A stretch of 32,055 nt of DNA from a bacterium (GCA_030428695.1 JAUIEM010000055.1:1-32055), one strand, 5' to 3'; shown: positions 21,578-29,967, counted from the first letter of the stretch. Made by a program: numbers and translations. The notes: a model not told the origin generated them from the letters alone.

Positions 21578-23047
21578 ATGAACGGTGGACGCCGCGGCAA
21601 GATCCTGATCGTCGACGACAGCGCGATGCAGCGCGAGCTCCTCGCGGAGGTCATCGAGGAGCAGGGGTACGAGGTCGTCACCGCGGCCTCGGGCCTCGAC
21701 GGGATCTCCAAAGCCTTCGAGGAGCGTCCGGACGTCATCGTCTCCGATGTCGTGATGCCGGAGATCAACGGCTTCCACCTGTGCCGCTTCATCAAGAACG
21801 ATCCCGGCCTCGGACACACCCCCGTCATCCTGCTGACCAGCTCGGCGCTGACCCGCAAGAACCGCTTCTGGGGGCTGCAGTCCGGCGCGGAGACCTATCT
21901 CCCCAAGGACGGCTCGCACGCGCACCTGCTGCGCGCGCTCGAGCAGCTGGCCCCGCCTCCGGGGCGCGACGAGCCCGCCAGCGGCGGCATCGTCGTCTCG
22001 CCGATGCGCAAGAACATCGCGGCCGGCATCGCCTTCCTCTTCGACCGGCTGCTGTTCGAGAGCACCCTCGCCAACGAGATCAAGAAGCTCGGCGAGTTCG
22101 TGCACAGCCGCGAGGTGCTCGTCGCGCAGTTCGCGGGCGTGCTCGATTCCCTGGTCGGCTACGCGGCGGTCGCGATGGTCGGCGCGCAGATGAAGCAGGT
22201 CTTCATCTGTGTCCGGCAGACCATCGGTCAGCAGACGGTCGAAGGCATCGTCAAGGGGCTCGCGGGACGGCTGGTCGACCACGGGTTGGAGGCCTTGCGG
22301 CTCAAGGTCGCGCTGCTCCCGGCGTCGAAGGTCAAGGGCGCGATCGAGCCCGAGCTCGCGGGGGCCGACGACCCGCGGCAGATCATCCACATCCTGCGCA
22401 TCGAAGACCAGGTGCTCGGGGCGGTCAGCGTCGTGCTGAAGAAGAGCGAGCGGCGCACCGCCGAGCTCGAGCACAACCTCTACCTGGCGGTGCGCGAGCT
22501 CGCGCCGATCGTCCGCACCCAGCTCTATTACGAAGAGACCGAGCGCCTGTCGCGCTCCGACAGCCTGACCCACGTGTACAACTACCGCTACTTCCTCGAG
22601 AAGCTCAAGGCGGCGTTCGAGGGTTTCGTGAGCGGCGGTCCCGGCTTCTCCCTCGTGATGATCGATGTCGACGGCTTCCGCGGGATCAACGAGCTGCACG
22701 GGTATTTTGCGGGCGACCGGGTCCTGGCCGAGATCGGGCTGACCCTGCAGCGGAAGCTCAAGACCGGCGATCTGCCGGCACGCTTCAGCGGCGACCAGTT
22801 CCTCATCCTCCTGCCCGAGACCGACAGCGACGGCGCGAAGACCGTCGCGGAGCGGCTCTGCGAGCGGCTGGCGAAGCTCGGTTTCCAGGAGGACGGGCGC
22901 TCGTTCTCGATCACCGCCAGCTTCGCCGTCGTCACCGCCCGCCAGGGGATGACGAGCCTGCACGACCTGATCGGCACGGCCGAGGTCACCCTCGAGAGGG
23001 CGAAGGCCGCCGGCGGCGGCTGCGTGATCTGCCACGGCGAGGGCTGA
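21578..23047 (+). CDS. Response regulator with degenerate GGDEF domain (REC-GAF-like-GGDEF)
   Basis: 489 residues, ATG after GGAGGGG. Residues 7-125 are a receiver: acidic pair Asp13/Asp14, phospho-acceptor Asp57 (VIVSDVVMPEINGF), Thr87 and Lys110. A middle segment (about 135-320) is helical/alpha-beta and resembles a GAF-like sensor. From about 335 comes a GGDEF domain: SDSLTHVYNYRYF, VMIDVDGFRGINELHGYFAGDRVLAEIG. The signature at 402-408 reads RFSGDQF, where active diguanylate cyclases have GGDEF. Gln replaces the catalytic Glu, so c-di-GMP synthesis is doubtful and the domain may only bind nucleotide. A TAGAAT (21554-21559) overlapping the preceding stop could be its -10. Phosphorylation by an unlinked histidine kinase is expected. 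Confidence 0.88.
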   Translation: MNGGRRGKILIVDDSAMQRELLAEVIEEQGYEVVTAASGLDGISKAFEERPDVIVSDVVMPEINGFHLCRFIKNDPGLGHTPVILLTSSALTRKNRFWGLQSGAETYLPKDGSHAHLLRALEQLAPPPGRDEPASGGIVVSPMRKNIAAGIAFLFDRLLFESTLANEIKKLGEFVHSREVLVAQFAGVLDSLVGYAAVAMVGAQMKQVFICVRQTIGQQTVEGIVKGLAGRLVDHGLEALRLKVALLPASKVKGAIEPELAGADDPRQIIHILRIEDQVLGAVSVVLKKSERRTAELEHNLYLAVRELAPIVRTQLYYEETERLSRSDSLTHVYNYRYFLEKLKAAFEGFVSGGPGFSLVMIDVDGFRGINELHGYFAGDRVLAEIGLTLQRKLKTGDLPARFSGDQFLILLPETDSDGAKTVAERLCERLAKLGFQEDGRSFSITASFAVVTARQGMTSLHDLIGTAEVTLERAKAAGGGCVICHGEG

Positions 23048-23100
23048 GGCGCCCCGGCTGCGGAGCCAAAGGACTGTCAGGGACAGGCCCCAAAAGGAAA

Positions 23101-23127
23101 CGGACCCTGCGCCTGGGCGCGGGTCCG
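23101..23127 (-). terminator. Strong terminator hairpin for the repeat-protein gene
   Basis: CGGACCC-T-GCGC / GCGC-GGGTCCG, an 11-bp stem with one bulged T and a CTGG loop. On the minus strand it is followed by TTTCCTTTTGG, giving a U-rich tail suited to the minus-strand gene whose stop is at 23153. It also lies downstream of the plus-strand GGDEF gene, so it may act in both directions. Confidence 0.6.
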
Positions 23128-23152
23128 TCGTCTCTCCGGGGAGAGGTCGATC

Positions 23153-23935
23153 CTAATAGAAGTCGTTGGCGCCGGGCTGCTGGCGCTGGCCGCGGTCACG
23201 GCCGCCGCGCTGGCCGCGGTCGCCGCGGGTGAAGAGCCGCATGGCCTGGCGGGCCTGCTCTTCGTCGAGGAAGGAGCCGAGGTCGACGGTCAGCTGCTCG
23301 CGAGCCGCGGTGCGGGCGTCCATCCAGGCCGTGTAGGCGTCGGTCAGGGTCGCGCTGGTCGCTTCGTCGAGCTCGAGGCCCTCGATCTGGCGGGCGAAAC
23401 GCTCGAGCTGGCGGGTGCGACGGGCTTCGGGGTCACGGAAGTCGGGGCGCTCGCCGCGGGGCTGGCGCTCACCTTCGGGACGCTCGCCGCGGGGCTGGCG
23501 CTCACCTTCGCCGCGGGGGGTGCTCTCGTCGCCTTCGGGGCGCTCGCCGCGGGGCTGACGCTCGCCTTCGGGGCGCTCGCCGCGGGGCTGACGCTCGCCT
23601 TCGGGGCGCTCACCGCGGGGCTGGCGCTGGCCGCGCTGGCCGCGCTGGCCGCGACGGGTCAGGCTCTCGTTGAAGGCGGTCAGCTGCTCTTCGCTCAGGA
23701 CGCCCGCGGCGGCCTTGTCCATCGTGGCCTTGGCGGCCTCGTTGGCCTCTTCGTAGGCACCGAACGCGGCGCTGGCGAACTCGGCCTGCTCGGCGTCGAG
23801 GCCGAGGCCTTCGACGACGCGGGTCACGCGCTCTTCGAGGGTGGGGGGCGTGGGCTGGTCCGGCTGGTCGTTCTGGGCGAGGGCAAACCCGCCGAGCACG
23901 ACGGTGCACAGCGCGGTCACAAAGGTCTTACGCAT
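23153..23935 (-). CDS. Secreted protein with RQPRGERPEGE tandem repeats, Spy/CpxP-like flanks
   Basis: 260 residues, ATG with GAGGAGG upstream. A signal peptide (MRKTFVTALCTVVLGGFALAQ) is followed by a helical domain with an LTxxQ-like feel (LDAEQAEFASAAFGAYEEANEAAKAT, then LSEEQLTAFNESL). Next come Arg/Gln/Gly steps (RGQRGQRGQ) and five copies of an 11-residue motif (residues 104-167). A second helical domain (LDEATSATLTDAYTAWMDARTAAREQL, then FLDEEQARQAMRLF) and an RGQRGG-rich tail follow. The paired helical units resemble Spy/CpxP-type periplasmic chaperones, but the repeats are not part of that family. The highly charged repeat may bind polyanions or metals. Function unknown. Confidence 0.8.
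   Translation of the reverse strand: MRKTFVTALCTVVLGGFALAQNDQPDQPTPPTLEERVTRVVEGLGLDAEQAEFASAAFGAYEEANEAAKATMDKAAAGVLSEEQLTAFNESLTRRGQRGQRGQRQPRGERPEGERQPRGERPEGERQPRGERPEGDESTPRGEGERQPRGERPEGERQPRGERPDFRDPEARRTRQLERFARQIEGLELDEATSATLTDAYTAWMDARTAAREQLTVDLGSFLDEEQARQAMRLFTRGDRGQRGGRDRGQRQQPGANDFY
23435..23626 (-). repeat. In-frame tandem repeat, 33-bp units encoding RQPRGERPEGE
   Basis: Three near-identical 33-base units in a row, then a 9-residue variant (ESTPRGEGE), then two more units. All are in frame inside the repeat-protein gene. The DNA copies are almost identical, which suggests recent expansion by slippage or recombination. Confidence 0.8.
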
Positions 23936-24009
23936 GGAATCTCCTCCTCAGGTTGGCCAGAGGATAGTCGAGCGAAGATTACGCATTCGTTACGACTCTG
24001 CGCCTGCCG

Positions 24010-24036
24010 AAAAAAATCCGGAGCGCGCGCTCCGGA
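24010..24036 (-). terminator. Rho-independent terminator of the elbB-like gene
   Basis: A perfect 20-bp palindrome (TCCGGAGCGC/GCGCTCCGGA, 24017-24036) is followed on the minus strand by seven T residues (24016-24010). It lies about 30 bases after the stop of the minus-strand DJ-1/PfpI gene. A second hairpin, AGGCCG/CGGCCT at 24045-24064, sits between it and the stop. Confidence 0.8.
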
Positions 24037-24065
24037 CTTACGGAAGGCCGCCGACGAACGGCCTC

Positions 24066-24719
24066 TCACGCTAGAGACAGCACCGACGCGACCAGCTTCT
24101 CGATGCCCGATGCGGCCTCGGCGATCGAGGTGGCGAGCATGTACGCGGGAGTGGTGACGAGCTTGTGCTCGCGGTCGACCACGATCTGGTCGACCGGCTT
24201 GTCGATGTGCTTCGCGCCCATCGTCTCGAGCTTGGCGGCGACGTCCGCGTTGTTCCCGATGGTCAGCTCGACGCCGTGTTCCCCGAGCACGCGGGCGATC
24301 ACCGCGGGGGCGATGCACATCGCGCCGATCGGCTTGCCGGCCTCGTGCATCGCGCGCACCAGGGCGGCGGTACCCTCCTCGACCGAGCAGTCGCTGCCTT
24401 CGGTCGCGAAGGAGCACAGGTTCAGGGCGGCGCCGAAGCCCCCGGGCAGGATCAGGGCGTCGAGCGCGGCGGCGTCGGCCTCCCGCACGTCGGTGACGGG
24501 TCCACGGGCGAGGCGGGCGGACTCGGTCAGCACGTTGCGGGTCTCGTCGACGTCGCTGCCCTGCTGGTGGTCGTGGACCTTGAACTGGTCGTTGTCGGGC
24601 GCGAAGCAGACGACGTCCGCGCCGGCCTGCGCGAGATACAGAAGGGTCAACGTCGCCTCGTGGATCTCGCTGCCATCCTGGACACCACACCCGGAGAGGA
24701 TCACTCCTACAGTCGGCAT
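24066..24719 (-). CDS. elbB: ElbB-like DJ-1/PfpI-family glyoxalase
   Basis: 217 residues. The ATG at 24719 is preferred over an adjacent in-frame GTG because AGGAGG lies 6 bases before it. The sequence closely follows the ElbB/GATase1-like branch: MPTVGVILSGCGVQDGSEIHEATLTLLYL, then VLTESARLARG, DALILPGGFGAALNLCSFA, and the nucleophile elbow GAMCIAPAVIARVLG with Cys135, and C-terminal TPAYMLATSIAEAASGIEKLV. ElbB-type proteins have weak glyoxalase activity on methylglyoxal and are linked with isoprenoid metabolism in E. coli. It is transcribed alone, with a strong terminator, divergent from the HEAT-repeat gene. Confidence 0.92.
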   Translation of the reverse strand: MPTVGVILSGCGVQDGSEIHEATLTLLYLAQAGADVVCFAPDNDQFKVHDHQQGSDVDETRNVLTESARLARGPVTDVREADAAALDALILPGGFGAALNLCSFATEGSDCSVEEGTAALVRAMHEAGKPIGAMCIAPAVIARVLGEHGVELTIGNNADVAAKLETMGAKHIDKPVDQIVVDREHKLVTTPAYMLATSIAEAASGIEKLVASVLSLA

Positions 24720-24938
24720 CACATTCCTCCTATCAAGGACTGAGCCTCGATTCTACGGCGATCCCACGCGGGGGTCCAGATTCTGGCCACGCCGGGTGCC
24801 GGGCCGGAGGGGTGGAAACGGACGCCGCGCGGCGGTGACCGAACAGGTGACACATCGGTGACAGGAAGCCGCTAGCCTGCGAAAACCCGAACCTGCGCCA
24901 TGCCCATGGACGCCCAAGGAACGCGTGGAGGACCCAGA

Positions 24939-27536
24939 ATGTCGAGGAAATCCCTCCTCTCCCTCATCGTGGCCGCGCTCGCCCTGTCGAGTCTCGGCAC
25001 GGCCGCGATCGCCGACGACAACGAGCTCCGCGAGCTGTTCCGCAAGGCGGTTTCGAGCTTCGAGCAGAACGATATCGAAGAGTCGGTGCGTCGCCTGCAC
25101 GAGCTCTTCGCCGAGGATCCGAGCTCCGAGCTCGCCTACGAATTCGCGAGCGAGGGCGGCTACCGCCTGTTCATCGGCATGATCAGCAACGGCGGAGAGA
25201 TCTCGACGATGGCCAAGCGGCTTCTGCGCCTCGCCGAGGAGCGGAAGAAGAAGGACGAGCCGTCGCCGGCGCGCATCCGCGAGCTGCTCGAAGAGATGCG
25301 CAAGGAAGACTGGGTCGACTCGCGGATCGCGATGGAGCGCCTGGTCTCCGAGGTCGGCCCGTATGTGGTCCCCCACGTGGTGCCCGTGCTCGCCGACGAG
25401 CGCGAGGACGAGTACCGGGCGACGGTCCTGCAGATGCTGGTCAAGATGGGGGAGATGGCGGTGCTGCCGCTGGCCGAGATCCTCAAGAGCAGCAACTCCT
25501 TCCTGCAGCAGCAGGCGGTGATCGCGCTCGGTCATATCCGTGACCTGCGCGCCGTTCCCTACCTGCTGCACCTGACCGAGATGCCCGACGTCGACCGGCA
25601 CGTCAAAGACGAGGCCGCGAGCTCCCTCGAGCGCATCACCGGCCGGCAGCCGGGCAGCCTCGGGTCGGCAAAGGACTGGTTCCTGTTCGACGCGCACCGC
25701 TACTACAACGAGCACCCCGCGGTCGCGTTCAACTACTACAAGCAGTACCTGGTCTGGACCTGGAACGACGAGGGCGAGGGCGAGCTCGATTACCGCGAGG
25801 TCCCGCCCTTCACCTGGAACGAGCAGATGGCCGAGGAGCTGTGCTACCTCGCCCTCGCCAACGACGCGACCTTCAACCCGGCCTGGGACCTGCTGGTCAA
25901 CGCCTACGTCGCGCAGGCCGTCGAAGCCGAGGAGATCTACGAAGCGGTCGCGGCGAAAGTCGACAACGGCGAGCGCGAAGGCATCATCGACGGCTTCGAG
26001 GTCGACCTGCTCGACCTGCTCGACGGCCTCGACAAGGGCGCCCTGGCCCGCCAGCGCGTGCGCATGCTCGCCCTGTCGCGCGGCAACGACGTCCTCTTCC
26101 GCGGCCTCTACCGGGCGATGGCCGACAAGAAGATCCAGGTCGCGACCGAGATCATCACCACCCTCGAGGAGATCGAGGTCAACGTCGAGGACCTGCCGGC
26201 CGAGAACGTCTCGCTCGACAGCTTCCTCGAGAACGCGCGGCCCCGCACCATGCCGGTCCCGAACCTCGACGGCAACCAGCCCTCGGGCCGCACCACCAAC
26301 CAGCCCCGCAGCCAGCCCGCGAGCCAGCCGCAGCCGAGCACCGAGCCGGCAGACGACGAGCCCGCGGGTGGTGACGAGCCGAGCGGCCGCCCGCGCCGCA
26401 ACCCGCGCTCCTCCAGCCTCGACACGCAGGACCGCTACGCCGAGCTGCTCGCCGCCCTGGCCGAGAACGGCCAGGACGTGCTCTCCGCGCCGGACATGAG
26501 CAGCCTCGAGATGCCGCAGGGCTACGCGATCGGTGCGCCGCTGCCGGCCGCCCTCGACTACGAGGACAAGCGCGTCCGCTTCCAGGCCGCGATCACCCTG
26601 GCCAACCTCGGCTTCAAGACCCGCTACGCGAACGCGGACGCGGTGATCGCCGAGCTGGCCGACGCCGTCCGCCAGGTCGGGCAGCGGGTCGTGCTGGTGG
26701 TCGAGAACGACCTCGGCATCCGCAACCGGATCGTCGGCATGCTCAAGGAGATGGGCTACCTGGCCTTCTCGGTCGAGAAGGGCAACTTCGCCCTCCACCG
26801 GGCCCGCATGTTCCCCGCCGAAGATCTCGTGATCTACTCGACCGACCTCAACGAGGACGGCGCCGGGGACGACCTGACCGCCGAGGAGTTCGTCAAAGAG
26901 ATGGGCCGCGACTACCGCACCGACCGCATCCCCGTGATGCTGATGACCTCGAGCTCCGACCGCCGCACCTTCGAGGCCAACATGAAGGACAAGGTCGCCG
27001 GCGTGATCGCCCACGACATCCGCGAGGTCGCTCTCAAGGACAAGCTCGAGGCGGCCTGGGACGAGCCCCGCTTCAAGAAGGACAGCACGAGCAAGGCGAT
27101 CGCCCTCGCGGCCTCGGCCGCCGAGGCCCTGGCCAACCTCGACCCGCGCGACGCCGTCTACCCGACCGGCAGCGGCGAGCTGCACGCGGCATTGACCCAC
27201 TGCATCGAGGTGCAGCCGGACGTCGTCCGCATCCCCGCCCTGCACGCGATCGGCCGGCTGCAGGTCCAGGACGCCTTCGACAACGCCCTGACCATCTTCG
27301 ACAACACCGACAACGACGACGAGGTGCGCATCGCCGCCGCCTACGCCCTCGGTGAGCTGCTGCGCCAGAAAGAGCTGTCCGACCGCACCTTCCTGGTGCT
27401 GAAGGCCGGCATGGCCGAAGGCATGGACGACGCGGCCAAGATGCCGGTCTCGATGGCCGCGGCCGAAGCCCTCGGCAAGGCGGGCATCGACCCCGAGCGC
27501 GCGCTCCAGATCTTCCAGGAACAGCGCGTCGACTGA
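24939..27536 (+). CDS. Secreted HEAT-repeat protein with embedded degenerate receiver domain
   Basis: 865 residues. The ATG at 24939 follows GGAGGA (24927-24932) and opens a signal peptide (KSLLSLIVAALALSSLGTAAIA); an upstream in-frame ATG adds only an odd leader. Residues about 30-250 are alpha repeats ending in clear HEAT units (YRATVLQMLVKMGEMAVLPLAEIL, LQQQAVIALGHIRDLRAVPYLLHL). A middle TPR-like part leads to a Gln/Pro/Ser-rich linker (about 440-490). Residues about 583-709 follow a receiver fold: RVVLVVENDLGIRNRIVGMLKEMGY, DLVIYSTDLNED, IPVMLMTSSSD, GVIAHDI. The phospho-Asp position appears as Ser and the Lys as His, so it is probably not phosphorylated. More HEAT units follow. A receiver-like domain in an exported protein is unusual. 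Role unknown; likely a scaffold. Confidence 0.82.
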   Translation: MSRKSLLSLIVAALALSSLGTAAIADDNELRELFRKAVSSFEQNDIEESVRRLHELFAEDPSSELAYEFASEGGYRLFIGMISNGGEISTMAKRLLRLAEERKKKDEPSPARIRELLEEMRKEDWVDSRIAMERLVSEVGPYVVPHVVPVLADEREDEYRATVLQMLVKMGEMAVLPLAEILKSSNSFLQQQAVIALGHIRDLRAVPYLLHLTEMPDVDRHVKDEAASSLERITGRQPGSLGSAKDWFLFDAHRYYNEHPAVAFNYYKQYLVWTWNDEGEGELDYREVPPFTWNEQMAEELCYLALANDATFNPAWDLLVNAYVAQAVEAEEIYEAVAAKVDNGEREGIIDGFEVDLLDLLDGLDKGALARQRVRMLALSRGNDVLFRGLYRAMADKKIQVATEIITTLEEIEVNVEDLPAENVSLDSFLENARPRTMPVPNLDGNQPSGRTTNQPRSQPASQPQPSTEPADDEPAGGDEPSGRPRRNPRSSSLDTQDRYAELLAALAENGQDVLSAPDMSSLEMPQGYAIGAPLPAALDYEDKRVRFQAAITLANLGFKTRYANADAVIAELADAVRQVGQRVVLVVENDLGIRNRIVGMLKEMGYLAFSVEKGNFALHRARMFPAEDLVIYSTDLNEDGAGDDLTAEEFVKEMGRDYRTDRIPVMLMTSSSDRRTFEANMKDKVAGVIAHDIREVALKDKLEAAWDEPRFKKDSTSKAIALAASAAEALANLDPRDAVYPTGSGELHAALTHCIEVQPDVVRIPALHAIGRLQVQDAFDNALTIFDNTDNDDEVRIAAAYALGELLRQKELSDRTFLVLKAGMAEGMDDAAKMPVSMAAAEALGKAGIDPERALQIFQEQRVD

Positions 27537-27556
27537 GGCTTGGCCCGGCGGACCCA

Positions 27557-27599
27557 CAGAACCGCGCGCCTCCGGTATTCCGGGGAGAGCGCGGTTCTG
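27557..27599 (+). terminator. Terminator hairpin after the HEAT/receiver gene
   Basis: A perfect 11-bp inverted repeat (CAGAACCGCGC / GCGCGGTTCTG) encloses a smaller CCGG-tatt-CCGG stem. It lies 20 bases after the stop codon. There is no T-tract, because a promoter -10 follows at once. Confidence 0.6.
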
Positions 27600-27600
27600 C

Positions 27601-27606
27601 TATAGT
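27601..27606 (+). promoter_or_regulatory. Likely -10 element (TATAGT) for rluB
   Basis: TATAGT (5 of 6 to the TATAAT consensus) directly abuts the upstream terminator hairpin and lies about 54 bases before the rluB start. The -35 is weak (TTCCGG at 27578-27583 with a 17-base spacer) and falls inside the hairpin loop region. Confidence 0.45.
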
Positions 27607-27659
27607 CTCCCGCCGTCATCATCAAGATCCCGGCCGCCTTGGGGCACCCGGAGGAAACA

Positions 27660-28667
27660 GTGGCTCTCGAAAGACTGCAGAAATACCTCGCCCGCGCCGG
27701 CTCGGCTTCCCGCCGGGCCTGTGAAGAGCTGATCCGCCAGGGACGGGTGCGGGTCGACGGCGCGATCGTGCGCGAGATGGGGGTCAAGATCGACCCGGAG
27801 TCCGCCGTCGTGCTGCTCGACGAAGAGCGCGTCAAGCTGCCCGAGCTCGTGTACTTCATCGCGTTCAAGCCGAAGGGGACGGTGTCGACGTCCTCCGATC
27901 CGCACGGGCGGCCGACCGTGATCGACCTGTTGCCCGAGAATGCCCGGGCGCGGGTGTTCGTCGTCGGCCGCCTCGACCGCGACTCGACCGGCCTGGTGTT
28001 GTTGACCAACAACGGCGAGCTGGCCCAGCGCATGACCCACCCGCGCTACCGGGTGGTCAAGCGCTACCATGTGCGGGTCAAAGGCGTCCCCGACGACAAG
28101 ATGCTCGAGAAGCTCAAGAAGGGCGTGTGGCTGGCCGAGGGCAAGACCTGCTCGATCGTGCCCCACATCATCGCCCGCGAGGCGGGCACCACCCTGCTCG
28201 AGATCGACCTGTCCGAGGGCACGAACCGCGTGCTGCGGCGCTCGCTGGCCAAGGTCGGCCTCAAGGTGCGGCGCTTGACGAGGGTCGCGATGGGGCCCCT
28301 CGAGCTCGGCGAGTTGCGCCCGGGCGAGTGCCGGCCCCTCGTCCCCGAAGAGGTCTCGAAGCTCCTCGGCATCCTCTCCGGCGAGAACCTCAGCCCGCCC
28401 GCCGGCTCCGGCCGCAAAGCGCAGAAGATCGCCGCCCGCGAAGCGGCCCGCTCCCGCGCGGCCCGTGCACGCGCCCAGGGGCTGCGGCCGCGCGGGAAGC
28501 CGCGCGGGACCAAGGGCCGGGGCCCACAGGCGCGCTCCGCGCGGGGCCGCCCGGCGAAGGGCCGTCCGCCTCCCCGGCGGGGGGCCGGGCGTCCGGGAAC
28601 CACACGCCCGGGGCGGCCGCCCGCTCGCGCCAAGGGGACCCGTCGCCCCGGATCGAAGAAGCGATAA
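27660..28667 (+). CDS. rluB: 23S rRNA pseudouridine synthase (RluB/RsuA family) with basic tail
   Basis: 335 residues from a GTG with GGAGG (27650-27654) five bases before it; an upstream in-frame ATG lacks this. The N-terminus is an S4 RNA-binding domain (ERLQKYLARAGSASRRACEELIRQGRVRVDG). The catalytic core has FKPKGTVSTSSDPHGRPTVIDLLP and the signature VGRLDRDSTGLVLLTNNGELA, with catalytic Asp106. It then has a family-typical ending (EGTNRVLRRSLAKVGLKVRRLTRVAMGPLEL). The family makes pseudouridine in the peptidyl-transferase region of 23S rRNA (RluB) or in 16S (RsuA); RluB fits best. The last ~85 residues are a disordered Arg/Lys/Gly/Pro-rich tail, probably aiding RNA binding. Confidence 0.9.
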   Translation: MALERLQKYLARAGSASRRACEELIRQGRVRVDGAIVREMGVKIDPESAVVLLDEERVKLPELVYFIAFKPKGTVSTSSDPHGRPTVIDLLPENARARVFVVGRLDRDSTGLVLLTNNGELAQRMTHPRYRVVKRYHVRVKGVPDDKMLEKLKKGVWLAEGKTCSIVPHIIAREAGTTLLEIDLSEGTNRVLRRSLAKVGLKVRRLTRVAMGPLELGELRPGECRPLVPEEVSKLLGILSGENLSPPAGSGRKAQKIAAREAARSRAARARAQGLRPRGKPRGTKGRGPQARSARGRPAKGRPPPRRGAGRPGTTRPGRPPARAKGTRRPGSKKR

Positions 28668-28685
28668 TCCAGCGGAGGAACCGCG

Positions 28686-29138
28686 ATGCGCCTGATCCTG
28701 CCTGTCTTCCTGCTCGTCGCTCTGGTCGGCTGCCAGGCCCCGCCGACGACGGTGCCCGAGAATCCCCGCATGTCCGAGGCGCGCATCCTGCCGGCCGGGC
28801 TCGAGGGCATGAGGGAGATCCGCCAGGCGAGCTGGTACCAGTTCGAGGCCCTCAAGGCCCTCGAGCGGGCCTACAACGGCCGCACCACCGAAGACCAGAT
28901 CATCGGCTTCGACCTCGCGATCGCGCACCTCGCGGGCTGCCTCGATCGCTACGAGGCGGCGCTCAAGGTGCTTCCTCCCCATCTCGGCGCGCCGGTGGAA
29001 GACCAGATCGAGCACGTCCAGGAGATGATGGTCAACTGCTACCGCTACCGGCCGATCGAGGCGGTGTATCGGGCGAAGTCCTTCTACGCGAACAACCCGG
29101 CCCTGTGGTCGGAGATCAAGCCGGACTTCGAGAACTGA
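28686..29138 (+). CDS. Small lipoprotein of unknown function
   Basis: 150 residues, ATG with CGGAGGAA upstream. The N-terminus is a lipoprotein signal (MRLILPVFLLVALVGCQAPP) with lipobox LVGC and lipidated Cys16. The mature part is helical, with Tyr/Arg/Glu-rich helices (ASWYQFEALKALERAYNGRT, GFDLAIAHLAGCLDRYEAALKVL, MMVNCYRYRPIEAVYRAKSFYANN). It has the feel of a small alpha-helical scaffold, similar in pattern to one or two TPR-like hairpins. It is 18 bases after rluB and probably shares its transcript. No family recognised. Confidence 0.75.
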   Translation: MRLILPVFLLVALVGCQAPPTTVPENPRMSEARILPAGLEGMREIRQASWYQFEALKALERAYNGRTTEDQIIGFDLAIAHLAGCLDRYEAALKVLPPHLGAPVEDQIEHVQEMMVNCYRYRPIEAVYRAKSFYANNPALWSEIKPDFEN

Positions 29139-29159
29139 TCCGGGCTATGTGAAGTTCGT

Positions 29160-29936
29160 GTGAATTCTTCTCCACTGCTGGGCCGCCCGGTGACGATCAT
29201 CGGGATCGACAGCGCGACGCGGCCCGAAGCGACCGGCCTTGCGCGCGCCTCCTACGCGGCCGGCGCGCTGGTGCTCGAGGCGGTCGAGCGGGGGCGGCGC
29301 GGGGCTGACCTCAGCGCACTCCTGGACGGCTGGCTGCCCGCTTCCCCCACCCTGCTCGCCTTCGACGCTCCCCTGGGCTGGCCCGCCCCCCTCGGCCCCG
29401 CCCTCGCCGCGCACCGGGCCGGCGATCCCCTCTCCGACCTGTCCTGCGACGCCCTGTTCCAGCGCCTGACCGACCGTGTGGTCCGCGCCCACGCGGGCAA
29501 GCGCCCCCTCGACGTGGGGGCCGACCGCATCGCACGCACCGCCCACGTCAGCCTCGGCCTGCTCGACGCGCTGCGGCAGCGCTCCGGACGGGCGTTGCCG
29601 CTGGCGTGGGAAGCGGGCGCGCTCGAGGGCAGCGCGGCGATCGAGGTGTATCCGGCGGCCACCCTGGCGCTACGCGGCTGGCCGAGCGCCGGCTACAAGG
29701 GGAAGAGCCCGAAGGCGCGCCCCCTGCGTACGGAGCTGTGCGACCGCCTCGCCCGGGAGCTGACCGTGCCCGCGGCCCTGCGTCCGGCGCTCGAGGACAG
29801 CGACCACGCCCTGGACGCGGCGCTCTGTGTGCTCGCCGGCGCCGACTTCCTCCGGGGGAACGTGCTCGCGCCCGGTCCGGAGCAGCGCGAGCGGGCGTTG
29901 CGGGAGGGCTGGATCTGGGTTGTTAAAGATCGCTGA
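29160..29936 (+). CDS. DUF429 family protein (predicted RNase H-like fold)
   Basis: 258 residues. The first GTG (29160) is used, but it has only a weak upstream site; a GTG near 29190 (VTIIGIDSATR) is an alternative. The DUF429 pattern is visible: TIIGIDSATRPEATGLA with the first acidic residue, TLLAFDAPLGWPAPL with the second, a mid CDALFQRLTDRVVRAHAGKRPLDVGADRIARTAH, AIEVYPAATLALRGW, and EDSDHALDAALCVLAGADF with the final Asp pair. Family members are predicted nucleases of the RNase H fold, but without proven activity. It lies 21 bases after the lipoprotein gene. Confidence 0.8.
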   Translation: MNSSPLLGRPVTIIGIDSATRPEATGLARASYAAGALVLEAVERGRRGADLSALLDGWLPASPTLLAFDAPLGWPAPLGPALAAHRAGDPLSDLSCDALFQRLTDRVVRAHAGKRPLDVGADRIARTAHVSLGLLDALRQRSGRALPLAWEAGALEGSAAIEVYPAATLALRGWPSAGYKGKSPKARPLRTELCDRLARELTVPAALRPALEDSDHALDAALCVLAGADFLRGNVLAPGPEQRERALREGWIWVVKDR

Positions 29937-29967
29937 CCATTCCGGCGGGATTGGCTGCGGCGAAGGT

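Noticed and set aside
23435..23626. Regular 33-bp repeats as a CRISPR array
   Set aside because: The units are contiguous without unique spacers and are in frame within a secreted protein gene.
24753..27557. Long minus-strand open frame opposite the HEAT/receiver gene
   Set aside because: The plus strand has a signal peptide, ribosome site and HEAT repeats; the minus frame has only Val/Asp/His-rich shadow composition.
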